A DNA stretch of 64,000 bases, taken from assembly GCA_937876205.1 (NCBI GenBank), contig CALEII010000045.1, forward strand, positions 1 to 64,000, given 5' to 3'. Shown in pieces: positions 34,910 to 43,265 of this stretch (positions are counted from its first letter, which is position 1; the number at the start of each line of letters is the position of its first letter). The DNA comes from an uncultured Clostridia bacterium. Its GTDB lineage: Bacteria; Bacillota; Clostridia; Oscillospirales; Acutalibacteraceae. Both the position numbers and the translations under genes were made by a program. The notes below the pieces were generated by a model, which worked only from the letters and a program-made list of their open reading frames with translations, was not told the DNA's origin and did not search any database.

Positions 34910-35076
34910 AAAATCATTCCTTTAGGCTTTTTTTATATTTTACGATATATAAATGAAGAATTCAAGAGAAAAACAGTAATTTATATACAGGCATATCTTC
35001 TTTAATAATTTTTCACTCTTGCAAAATATAAGATATTATGTTATTATCAGTATATATCATAAAAGGGGGAGATGCA

Positions 35077-36663
35077 GTGGCAGACAATCAGGTAAACACC
35101 GGTACTTACACTGATCAGAATCTCGGCTATGTTTACGAAAACAGACGGTATGTAGGCAAAAAAGAAACTGTAGCATTTGTTTTATGGGATGCTGCACAAA
35201 GTCTCAATATCAATACCTACTCAAGCCGATTCATAACAAACATCGTAAAAATAGACTTGGGTTATCAGACAATTGCAAAAACAATCAACAGTATATGGGA
35301 CGTTGTCAACGACGTTTTCACAGCTGCTATTGTTGAAAAAACACGTACACGTTGGGGCAAATTCAGACCCTATCTTATGGGACTTGCAATTCCCGGATGT
35401 ATTGCTACACTTCTTTATTGGCTGATGCCTGTCCTTTTTGCAGGACATCCGGCAATGTCAATCAGTAAATTCATTTTCTACATTTCACTTGAAATCCTCA
35501 GAGAAGGTGTCGGCACATTCCAGTCAATTGCAAGAACAGGTATGCTGGCAACCATAACGCCGCACCCTGTTGACCGAACGAGACTGATAACCGTTGCAAA
35601 CTTCGCCTCGGGCTTCTTTGGTGAAAAACTGCCTGAGCACGCAATGACCATTCTTCTGGACCTTATTGACAACAAGGTTTTCAGAAACGGTTCATCTGTT
35701 GAGCAGCAGCTTATGGGCGCATTCGTCGGTATGGGCGCTGCAACAACACTTGTTTCCAGCGGTATGTCATTCTGGTACTTTGCTAACTCAAAAGAGAGAG
35801 TTATGCAGTCAGTTCAGACTCCCAGCATAAAAGACTCACTCAAGTCAATCGTAAATAACAAGCCCGTTCTGCTTATGACTTTGTCAGACTTCCTGGCAGG
35901 CTTCGGTATTTCGGGCAGCAAGCAGGACTACTACATAGACGTTCTTCATTTTGCGTCAATGACACTTGTTGCAGGTCTTCCCGCAGCACCCCTGTCACCC
36001 ATTTCATACTCATTCGTTCCTTGGTTCAGACGCAAATTCTCAAGCCGTTTCCTTTACATCGTCAGCCGAAACATTTCAAACTTCCTTCACGTATTTGTTT
36101 TCCTGTTCGGTTGTATCGGTATGGACTGGAAGACAAAGAAGGGCGGTCTTTACAGAAGCAAGCTCGCAATGTTCTTCATTATGGCTTCATGGGAGCTTAT
36201 ATGGACCTGCTTCTTCGGTCTGATGCAGGTTATCGGTACAGAGCTCTACAACGAATCAATGGACTACTGCGAATGGAAGAACGGCTACAGAACAGAGGCT
36301 ATGACATCGGTTGCAAAGGGACTTGCAGCAAAGGTTTCATCATCTGTCAGCCAGGTTATCACAACATTCCTCAAAAAACTTGTCGGTTACGACCAGAGTG
36401 CTTACACAGCAGGCAAGGAACAGCCTGACAGTGTTAAATTCTACCTCTTTGCGATGTTCACAATCATCCCCTCACTCACAGGCTCATTCGGTATAATTCC
36501 GATGCTCTTCTATGACCTTCACGGCAAGAAGAAAGAGATGATGTACGCTGAGCTTCTTGAAAGAAGAAAAGAGAAATCTCTTGCAGCTTCTGAGGGTGAC
36601 CTCGAATCTGTCAAAGCAATGGAAGAAAAGCTCAAAGCCATCCGTGACGGCTCAGATAAATAA
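35077..36663 (+). CDS. GPH-type MFS sugar transporter
   Basis: A 528-residue membrane protein with about 12 helices, resembling the glycoside-pentoside-hexuronide:cation symporters. Seen near the N-terminus are IVKIDLGYQTIAKTINSIWD, VVNDVFTAAIVEKTRTRWGK and FRPYLMG, the conserved NDPxxGxxxDRTRSRWGRxRP-type loop in altered form. It probably imports an oligosaccharide for the alpha-galactosidase/DUF4965 pair, from which it is divergently transcribed. The GTG at 35077 is preferred over the ATG at 35038 because GGGGGAG lies five bases upstream. Confidence 0.82.
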   Translation: MADNQVNTGTYTDQNLGYVYENRRYVGKKETVAFVLWDAAQSLNINTYSSRFITNIVKIDLGYQTIAKTINSIWDVVNDVFTAAIVEKTRTRWGKFRPYLMGLAIPGCIATLLYWLMPVLFAGHPAMSISKFIFYISLEILREGVGTFQSIARTGMLATITPHPVDRTRLITVANFASGFFGEKLPEHAMTILLDLIDNKVFRNGSSVEQQLMGAFVGMGAATTLVSSGMSFWYFANSKERVMQSVQTPSIKDSLKSIVNNKPVLLMTLSDFLAGFGISGSKQDYYIDVLHFASMTLVAGLPAAPLSPISYSFVPWFRRKFSSRFLYIVSRNISNFLHVFVFLFGCIGMDWKTKKGGLYRSKLAMFFIMASWELIWTCFFGLMQVIGTELYNESMDYCEWKNGYRTEAMTSVAKGLAAKVSSSVSQVITTFLKKLVGYDQSAYTAGKEQPDSVKFYLFAMFTIIPSLTGSFGIIPMLFYDLHGKKKEMMYAELLERRKEKSLAASEGDLESVKAMEEKLKAIRDGSDK

Positions 36664-36674
36664 AAACAAAAACA

Positions 36675-36714
36675 CGGCAAGGAATCTGATCTGGATTCCT
36701 TGCCGTAATTTTTT
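36675..36714. terminator. Bidirectional terminator between the transporter and GT-C genes
   Basis: CGGCAAGGAATC pairs with GATTCCTTGCCG, followed by TAATTTTTTT on the plus side. Confidence 0.88.
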
Positions 36715-36746
36715 TGCCACTAAATACCAAAAAGCAAATTAAAAAT

Positions 36747-38564
36747 TTATTTCTCTATGTAAAGAATGTATCCTGCTGAGCCTTTCTGCTGTGTTTCATT
36801 GAACATTCCGCTGAAAAAACCATCGTACTCATCAGCTAAAGTTTTACTGCTCACATCCCAGTAAAATGATGTTGAAGGTATATAAATACAATCAGGTATT
36901 TTGTCTTTATTTCCGCCGTAATAATCATCATAAAGATTAAGTTCCCCATCAATATACCACGTTGTGAATGTTGCCGGCGGTCCGTCAAAGCAAAAATATA
37001 CCCACGGGATCAATCCTGCCACAAGCACGCTGTTGCAAGAATTATCTTTAATAATTTCAGTGTCCGCAATAATAGCCTGATAATTATTGTATATTTTTTC
37101 ATCGGTGCGAATTCCCTTCAACGGGCCGTTATCAATAACCACCGTCTGAGCTACGCTGTCTCTTCCCATTTCTTTTGCCGTTGTATCATTCATCAGATTT
37201 AATACGGTGCCCGCTGTAATGTCAAAAACAAGTACAAAAGCGCAGGATACCGCAAGTGCACGCAGAACTGATTTATTCTGTTTTTTATTACGGACGTCTT
37301 CTGTTTTTTCCGATCTGACTTCACGGCAAAGCTGAAGGAATGATGGCATAAATACAGTGTTTGAAATGACACAGCCTATAACACCAACATAATCAAGCGC
37401 CTGTGATATAAGTCCGAGACATATAATGTAGGCAACGCCTGTTAACCACACAGCACCAAGCTCTTTTTGTTTTTTTTCTGTAAGTCTGAGACACGCAAAT
37501 GAAAAGATAAAAGCAACATAAGGTCTGAAGAGAGTTGAGCAAATAGTGTCTGTGATACTGACGCCAAGCTCAATTACCATCAGAACAACGACAGCAAAGG
37601 TGGCATATATCCATATCTGACGCCTTCTTACCCTGTCACGGTCCACGCATAATGCCGCAATAAGAAGCAGCGAAAGAATAAAGCCTCTCGGACAGTATTT
37701 ATATAGTGTGCTGAAAATTGTTATGTAGGAGAACATATCGGTTTCTCCCGTATCAGCAAACGGAAGAGTATGGTCCTGCCCACCGAAAACATTGCTGAAA
37801 TTTGCAAAAAATTCTTCAATGGTAAGTTGCGAGAAAAGAAAAGCAAGAAAAACAACTGCAATTGTCACAATACCTGCTGTCAGGCAGAGCCAGCTCTTCC
37901 ACGAAAAGAAAGCTTCAGCTTTATCTGAAAACTGTTTTCTTTTTTTCATAAACAGAGCTATGACAAAGGCTATTGAATACAAAAAATATATAAGACAGTT
38001 AAAAGGCTGAGCAAGTACGGCACAGGCAAAGACTGCACCCGAAAAATAAAGATGATACCACCTGAGCTTTTCTGTGCAGAAAAGAATAAGAGCAACAACC
38101 TGAAAGCCCATAAGACTCATTGTGTAGTAATCAAGCATCTTTACCGTTTCCGGAACATAAAGCAGATACAGAATTGCAGACACCAGAGCTGCTGCAGTGC
38201 CGTATTTTCTTATTTTATAAAAAGTAAAGTATGAAACGGCTGTCTGACAAGCAACAAAAAGGCAACGGAAGTAAAGTACCATTCCGTCAGTGCTGCCGGT
38301 AATGAGAAGAAACAGCTTCATCGGCAGATAAAGCAATGCTGCAGAGAACTGTGAGGCATGCCATTCATCAACAATCAGAGCATCTCCTCTGATGAGTCTG
38401 TAAGGGATTGTAAGATAAAAAGATTCATCGGGCGTCGCAATGCCGTAAAAAGCACTGCGCAGAAGAAGAATTGCAGAAATGAAGATAACTGTCAGAGCAA
38501 TGAATGTCTGATATTTTTTCAGTGACTGAAAAGCATCTGTGTATTTATTATCGGTCTTCAGCAA
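36747..38564 (-). CDS. GT-C fold polytopic glycosyltransferase-like membrane protein
   Basis: A 605-residue protein with roughly 12 hydrophobic segments and a C-terminal extracytoplasmic domain, like ArnT/PMT-type GT39 or GT83 enzymes that use polyprenyl-phosphate sugars. The first outer loop has YGIATPDESFYLTIPYRL, with the acidic residues expected for a GT-C catalytic site. The start appears to be TTG at 38564 (no nearby ATG), inside the last codons of the radical SAM gene and behind GAGGATAA. It ends the GDP-mannose operon; with the upstream DPM1-like GT2 it could attach a lipid-linked sugar outside the membrane. The acceptor is unknown. Confidence 0.65.
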   Translation of the reverse strand: MLKTDNKYTDAFQSLKKYQTFIALTVIFISAILLLRSAFYGIATPDESFYLTIPYRLIRGDALIVDEWHASQFSAALLYLPMKLFLLITGSTDGMVLYFRCLFVACQTAVSYFTFYKIRKYGTAAALVSAILYLLYVPETVKMLDYYTMSLMGFQVVALILFCTEKLRWYHLYFSGAVFACAVLAQPFNCLIYFLYSIAFVIALFMKKRKQFSDKAEAFFSWKSWLCLTAGIVTIAVVFLAFLFSQLTIEEFFANFSNVFGGQDHTLPFADTGETDMFSYITIFSTLYKYCPRGFILSLLLIAALCVDRDRVRRRQIWIYATFAVVVLMVIELGVSITDTICSTLFRPYVAFIFSFACLRLTEKKQKELGAVWLTGVAYIICLGLISQALDYVGVIGCVISNTVFMPSFLQLCREVRSEKTEDVRNKKQNKSVLRALAVSCAFVLVFDITAGTVLNLMNDTTAKEMGRDSVAQTVVIDNGPLKGIRTDEKIYNNYQAIIADTEIIKDNSCNSVLVAGLIPWVYFCFDGPPATFTTWYIDGELNLYDDYYGGNKDKIPDCIYIPSTSFYWDVSSKTLADEYDGFFSGMFNETQQKGSAGYILYIEK

Positions 38565-40464
38565 TTATCCTCAGCTCCTCTTTATACATTATTCTGCCGC
38601 CCTTTCTTCCGTACCATACCGTTTCTCTGGCATAATCACGCAAATCTTCTTTTGCATAGGGAGCGTCAATTATATATCTTGTTTTTTTCTCGGCAAGGCT
38701 TGCATTTTCACCATTATAAACAGATCTGAAATAATTATAAAAATCATAATTTACACAGAAATCTTCTGCTGTCACAGCAGGTCTTTTTATAATTTTTTTC
38801 TGATAAAGCAACAGGTCACTGAACAATAATTCCTCTATCGAATAATTTTTCAAAAATTCTGTCATCTCGCAGAAAAATTTATCATATTCAGGAATAATCT
38901 GCAGAAAGAACCACTCTTCAACAGGCCAGTTAACGTTACCGAAACGGGGTAAAAATGTTTCGCAGGTACCGCTGCCGTCAATTACCTTCTCAAGCTTTTC
39001 TCTTAGTTCGGCAATCAATGAGCCTGTAACTGTTGAAGCCCTGCCTGAAAAATACCTGATAAGAGAAAGATAAAACGCATCGTATGCAATGCCTTTTTCA
39101 TTGTGAAGAAAAATTGCAAAGCACTGCATAAGACCAAGATTGTGCAAAGCTCCTGTGACAGCAACGAAAATGTTTGCGTCAATCCAGTCCTCTTCACTCA
39201 TATCAGCGGTGGCTACAATAACCGTGTTATTTTCCTGAGTTTCTGTACCCAGTTCAGAATGATGACGGTTAATTGAGCATTTGACTGCTCTGATTTTATG
39301 TCTTTCAAGAAAATCATTCTGAGCAAGCTTTGCATTGACAAGCATTTCACAGTTAAAAACATTAACACTTGAATGCTGCCCTGCTTCATAAAGCCTGCCG
39401 ATGCCGTTTGTAAAGCTCTCAAGCGTTTCTCCCGGCAGCCCGAGAATCATATCCGTATATGTAAAAATACCTGCTTCATTATATTTTCTGACAAGATTTG
39501 AATACTGCTCAAATGTCATATTTGTGCGGCAGATATCACTGAGCGTTTTTTCAGATAATGTCTGAAGTGAAATGGTTGCACCCTTGCTCAGGCCACACTC
39601 ATTCATCATTTTATTTATTTCAAAAACACGCTCATCACTGTTTTTGGCAAAACAGAACTGTATCTTTGACGGATAACCCGCGTTATTTTTTGCATTAACA
39701 AGCAATTCTGAAATCTCAACATCACGTTCAAGAATGCCGAAATTTGCATCTGCACATATACAGTAACCGATTTTGTGGCGTGACAGCCATTCTATATCGC
39801 CACGGACTTTTTCCATAGGGAATAGTCTTACTTTTTTTGCCTGTCTGCCCCAGTCGCAATAAACACACTGATACGGGCAGCCTCTGTTAGTTTCAATTAT
39901 ACCGTAAAAAACATCGTCTGCTCTGCTCACAATTTTGTCAAACACGCCCGATGTATACGGTGAGGGAAAATCCCACACATCATAAAATCTGTTTTCAGTT
40001 TTTACAATTCTGCCATCCTGTCTGTATGAAAGATTCGGCACATCTGAAAGCTTCTTTTCTCCGTCAAGAGCGAGCAAAAGCTCGGCAAAGGGCACTTCAC
40101 CCTCCTCGTGAATAAGAAAATCAATATATTCACATTCACTCAGAAGCTCTGAGGAGCTGTTGCTTACATTATGACCGCCGAAAACAATATAACAATCGGG
40201 GTATTTCTTTTTGAAATATTCTGCAAGCAGCTTATTATGTTCAAAATTCCATATATAGCACGAAAAAGCAAGCAAAAACGGCTCTGAAATAATTTCAGAG
40301 CAGACTTCAGCACTGTCTTTACGATAGATTATATCACCAAGACAGTAATCAGCTTTTATTTTGTCAATGCTCCAGGCATAAGCAGCAAGAGCTCCCGCTG
40401 CATACGGAAGGCATATTTCACCGCCGTAATATGAACCGGGCTGAATAAAATAAACTTTTTTCAT
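38548..40464 (-). CDS. Cobalamin-binding-type radical SAM protein
   Basis: A 638-residue protein. The N-terminal 180 residues form a B12-binding-like Rossmann domain (FIQPGSYYGGEICLPYAAG, YIVFGGHNVSNSS), then the radical SAM cluster CPYQCVYCDWG near residue 195, and a TIM-barrel part with DMILGLPGETLESF. B12 radical SAM proteins methylate or rearrange unreactive carbons; the classical DxHxxG cobalamin motif is not evident in the N-terminal domain, so actual B12 use is uncertain. It overlaps the GT-C gene by 17 bases and follows gmd by 17, which suggests a role in tailoring or transferring the sugar. Confidence 0.8.
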   Translation of the reverse strand: MKKVYFIQPGSYYGGEICLPYAAGALAAYAWSIDKIKADYCLGDIIYRKDSAEVCSEIISEPFLLAFSCYIWNFEHNKLLAEYFKKKYPDCYIVFGGHNVSNSSSELLSECEYIDFLIHEEGEVPFAELLLALDGEKKLSDVPNLSYRQDGRIVKTENRFYDVWDFPSPYTSGVFDKIVSRADDVFYGIIETNRGCPYQCVYCDWGRQAKKVRLFPMEKVRGDIEWLSRHKIGYCICADANFGILERDVEISELLVNAKNNAGYPSKIQFCFAKNSDERVFEINKMMNECGLSKGATISLQTLSEKTLSDICRTNMTFEQYSNLVRKYNEAGIFTYTDMILGLPGETLESFTNGIGRLYEAGQHSSVNVFNCEMLVNAKLAQNDFLERHKIRAVKCSINRHHSELGTETQENNTVIVATADMSEEDWIDANIFVAVTGALHNLGLMQCFAIFLHNEKGIAYDAFYLSLIRYFSGRASTVTGSLIAELREKLEKVIDGSGTCETFLPRFGNVNWPVEEWFFLQIIPEYDKFFCEMTEFLKNYSIEELLFSDLLLYQKKIIKRPAVTAEDFCVNYDFYNYFRSVYNGENASLAEKKTRYIIDAPYAKEDLRDYARETVWYGRKGGRIMYKEELRIIAEDR

Positions 40465-40481
40465 ACTATTTTACTTTCTTT

Positions 40482-41489
40482 TCATTTTATTGATTCAAGG
40501 TCATGTCTGAGCATTATATCCACAAGACCTTCAAATGAGACATTTCTTCTCCAGCCGAGTATTTTCTCTGCCTTTTCGGGATTTCCGAGAAGAGTTACAA
40601 CATCGGCAGGTCTGAAAAACTCCGGTGAGACCTCAACAACAACTTTTCCTGTTTTTTCGTCAATCCCCTTTTCATTGACACCTTCACCCTGCCACACAAG
40701 AGGAATTCCTGCTTTGCAGAATGCAATTGATGCGAAGTCCCTGACAGAGTGTTTTTCACCTGAGGCAATAACAAAGCTGTCAGGTTTTTCCTGCTGAAGC
40801 ATCAGCCACATTGCCTTTACATAATCACCGGCATAGCCCCAATCCCTCTCAGCATCAAGATTGCCCAAATACAGCTTATCCTGCAATCCGTTTGAAATTG
40901 CAGCAGCCGCTGATGTTATTTTTCTTGTCACAAACTCTGCTTTTCTGCGTTCTGATTCGTGATTGAACAGAATGCCCTCACTGCAGAACATATCATAGCT
41001 TTCTTTATAGTTGACTGTTATCCAATGGCCGTAAAGCTTTGATACTCCATAAGGACTTCTCGGATAAAACGGAGTGCTCTCGGTCTGGGGCATCTGCTGA
41101 ACAAGTCCGAACATCTCGCTTGTTGATGCCTGATAAAATCTTGCCCCGTCTCTGAGCTCTCTCACAGCCTCAAGCAATCTGAGAACACCTGTGCCGTTGA
41201 CCTCTGTGGTAAATACCGGCTGAGTCCAGCTCAGCTTAACGAAGGATTGTGCTGCCAGATTGTATATTTCATCCGGCAATGAATGTCTGATTGCAGAACG
41301 CAATGATGAAGCATCTGTCATATCACCGTAAATAAACTCAATTTCATCAGCAATATGACTTACATTGCCAAGGTCATTTGTGCTTGAACGTCTGATAAGT
41401 CCGTAAACCTTATAGCCCTTTTCAAGCAGCAGCTCTGCAAGAAACGATCCGTCCTGCCCTGTTATGCCCGTTATCAATGCTTTTTTCAT
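40482..41489 (-). CDS. gmd: GDP-mannose 4,6-dehydratase
   Basis: This SDR enzyme converts GDP-D-mannose to GDP-4-keto-6-deoxy-D-mannose. At 335 residues it is full length. Motifs: ALITGITGQDGSFLAELLL (NADP binding, residues 4-22), VYGLIRRSS, NLAAQSFV, the catalytic YGVSK with the preceding PRSPYG, and AERDWGYAGDYVKAMW. No reductase or epimerase that would complete GDP-fucose or GDP-rhamnose is seen in the operon, so the end product is open. AAGGGGTG precedes the start; it follows the guanylyltransferase gene by 15 bases. Confidence 0.96.
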   Translation of the reverse strand: MKKALITGITGQDGSFLAELLLEKGYKVYGLIRRSSTNDLGNVSHIADEIEFIYGDMTDASSLRSAIRHSLPDEIYNLAAQSFVKLSWTQPVFTTEVNGTGVLRLLEAVRELRDGARFYQASTSEMFGLVQQMPQTESTPFYPRSPYGVSKLYGHWITVNYKESYDMFCSEGILFNHESERRKAEFVTRKITSAAAAISNGLQDKLYLGNLDAERDWGYAGDYVKAMWLMLQQEKPDSFVIASGEKHSVRDFASIAFCKAGIPLVWQGEGVNEKGIDEKTGKVVVEVSPEFFRPADVVTLLGNPEKAEKILGWRRNVSFEGLVDIMLRHDLESIK

Positions 41490-41504
41490 CAGTTACACCC
41501 CTTA

Positions 41505-42353
41505 TCAGATTTTTTTATCAATTCCCAGTCGGTTAAGAGCCTCCCAGGAGCCTATATCATCCCAGCCGAAATCACCTTGCACCATCACAATATCCTCTGT
41601 TTTTTCGAGAATTCCGTAATCCACAGATACATTCGGCATCATTGAATAAAGATTTTCACTCTCTTTTTTATTATTGCTGACAGTCAATTTTTCTGCAAGA
41701 GAATAAACCTCGGGAAGATATTTTTTATACTGCTCAAGAATCACCTGTATTTTTACTGCAAAAATACCACTATTCCAGAAATACGCTGAATCCTTCAGGA
41801 AATCCATTGCGCTGATACTGTCAGGCTTTTCTACAAAGCATTTTGTTCTGTAAATACCGCTTTCAAGCATTTCACCACTCCTGATATAGCCGAAAGCAGT
41901 GTCAGGCCGTGTGGGAGACAGTCCCATCATAACAACAGCCTTGTATTTTTCTGCTTTTTCCACAGCATTGTTCACACATTCACAGAATCTGTCTTCGTTG
42001 CTGATAAAGTGGTCCGCAGGAAAAACTGTCACAACAGCATCACTGTATTTTTTGCTTATTTTCATTATTGCAGCAGCAATTGCAGGTGCAGTATTGCGTC
42101 TGCACGGCTCACATATTATGTTTTCACGGGGAACGGACGGAGCCTGCAGTGAAACAATATCTTCATAAGCCTCGTGGGTGAGAACAAATATATTTTCTTT
42201 TTCTGTTATTCTCAATGCCCTGTCAACAGTCATACGAAAGAATGATTTGCCGTTGATTCCTATAGGAAGGAACTGTTTTGGCATTACATCGGTGCTAAGA
42301 GGGCGCAGTCTTATTCCTGTGCCACCGGAAAGAATGAATACCAATTTTTTCAT
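41505..42353 (-). CDS. manC: Mannose-1-phosphate guanylyltransferase
   Basis: It joins mannose-1-phosphate and GTP to GDP-mannose, the substrate of Gmd. The 282-residue protein has the nucleotidyltransferase signature ILSGGTGIRLRPLSTDVMPK near the N-terminus (with the usual FLPI next), VFPADHFI, and FVEKPD with YFWNSGIFAV. It is the short form: the C-terminal beta-helix is minimal and there is no phosphomannose isomerase domain. The frame opens at 42374, but ATG 42353 is preceded by GGGGAGG. Gene symbol is by family; cpsB or manC would both be used. Confidence 0.9.
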   Translation of the reverse strand: MKKLVFILSGGTGIRLRPLSTDVMPKQFLPIGINGKSFFRMTVDRALRITEKENIFVLTHEAYEDIVSLQAPSVPRENIICEPCRRNTAPAIAAAIMKISKKYSDAVVTVFPADHFISNEDRFCECVNNAVEKAEKYKAVVMMGLSPTRPDTAFGYIRSGEMLESGIYRTKCFVEKPDSISAMDFLKDSAYFWNSGIFAVKIQVILEQYKKYLPEVYSLAEKLTVSNNKKESENLYSMMPNVSVDYGILEKTEDIVMVQGDFGWDDIGSWEALNRLGIDKKI

Positions 42354-42384
42354 AAAGTCCTCCCCTTTCACCACTGATTCTTTT

Positions 42385-43071
42385 TTATTTATTCCCGAAT
42401 CTGAGCTTCACAAGAAGCTTCATATAATCACAGACAAACCTGCAAGTCTGTCTTTTTGAGTTGCCGTACGCACGCTGTCTGTAATCAATAGGTATTTCTC
42501 TGACACGCAATAACGGATTGTTCTTTTTCAGCAGATATAAGGTTTCTTCAATCACATCAAAATTTTCGCATTTTGTCTGTATCTGTTCCAAAAGAGAACG
42601 CCTGTAAATGCGGAAATCGGTTGAGATATCTTTTTCATTGAATCCCAGAACAACACGGTAAGCAAAATTTAATGCTTTTGACATCAGAACAGACATCAAC
42701 GGGTCACGGGTTGTGCCGCCTGCATATCTTGAGCCGATAACAACATCGCAGCCGTCCCTGAATGCCTCATACATTTTACCGATTTTTGATATATCCTGTG
42801 AATTGTCTGCATCAACCACAAGAACGGCATCGCCGACAGCCTTTTTTATCCCCGTTCTGAAGGCACCTGCGTAACCGGTACCTGTCTGAACTATGTATTC
42901 TGCTGACAGTTCTTCGCAGACTTTTTCTGTATCATCCGTTGTCTTCTCAGAATCCACAACGAGAAGCTCGTATTCACTGCAGGCTTCTGACATAACGGAA
43001 TGCAGAGAAGGTAAAAGCAGTCTCAGATTTTCAGCCTCATTGTAAGAAGGAATTATTACACTGATATCCAT
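42385..43071 (-). CDS. Family 2 glycosyltransferase, dolichyl-phosphate mannosyltransferase-like
   Basis: The 228-residue protein opens with ISVIIPSYNEAENLRLLLPS and has VLVVDADNSQDISKIGKM (DxD-type metal site) and VVIGSRYAGGTTRD, as in DPM1-like enzymes that load mannose or glucose on polyprenyl phosphate. It lacks the C-terminal membrane helices of the GtrB type. It is the first gene of the five-gene GDP-mannose operon. The combination with the GT-C protein at the end of the operon suggests a lipid-linked mannosyl donor. Confidence 0.85.
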   Translation of the reverse strand: MDISVIIPSYNEAENLRLLLPSLHSVMSEACSEYELLVVDSEKTTDDTEKVCEELSAEYIVQTGTGYAGAFRTGIKKAVGDAVLVVDADNSQDISKIGKMYEAFRDGCDVVIGSRYAGGTTRDPLMSVLMSKALNFAYRVVLGFNEKDISTDFRIYRRSLLEQIQTKCENFDVIEETLYLLKKNNPLLRVREIPIDYRQRAYGNSKRQTCRFVCDYMKLLVKLRFGNK

Positions 43072-43229
43072 TTTTTGCCCTTTCTTTTTCCACAGAAATC
43101 ACACAAACAAAGAATAAAAATTTTTTCGTTAATATATTATTAAAATTTTGTCAAAAATTTGCAAAAATATATGCTTATTATACCATAAAAGAAACTTATT
43201 ATCAAGTATTTTCTTTATAGTCATTTTAA

Positions 43230-43258
43230 AAAAGAAAAAAGGGCATTTCTGCCCTTTT
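43230..43258 (-). terminator. Terminator of the ROK/alpha-mannosidase operon
   Basis: On the minus strand AAAAGGGC-AGAAAT-GCCCTTTT runs into TTCTTTTTT, eight bases after the mannosidase stop. Confidence 0.85.
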
Positions 43259-43265
43259 CTTGCTC

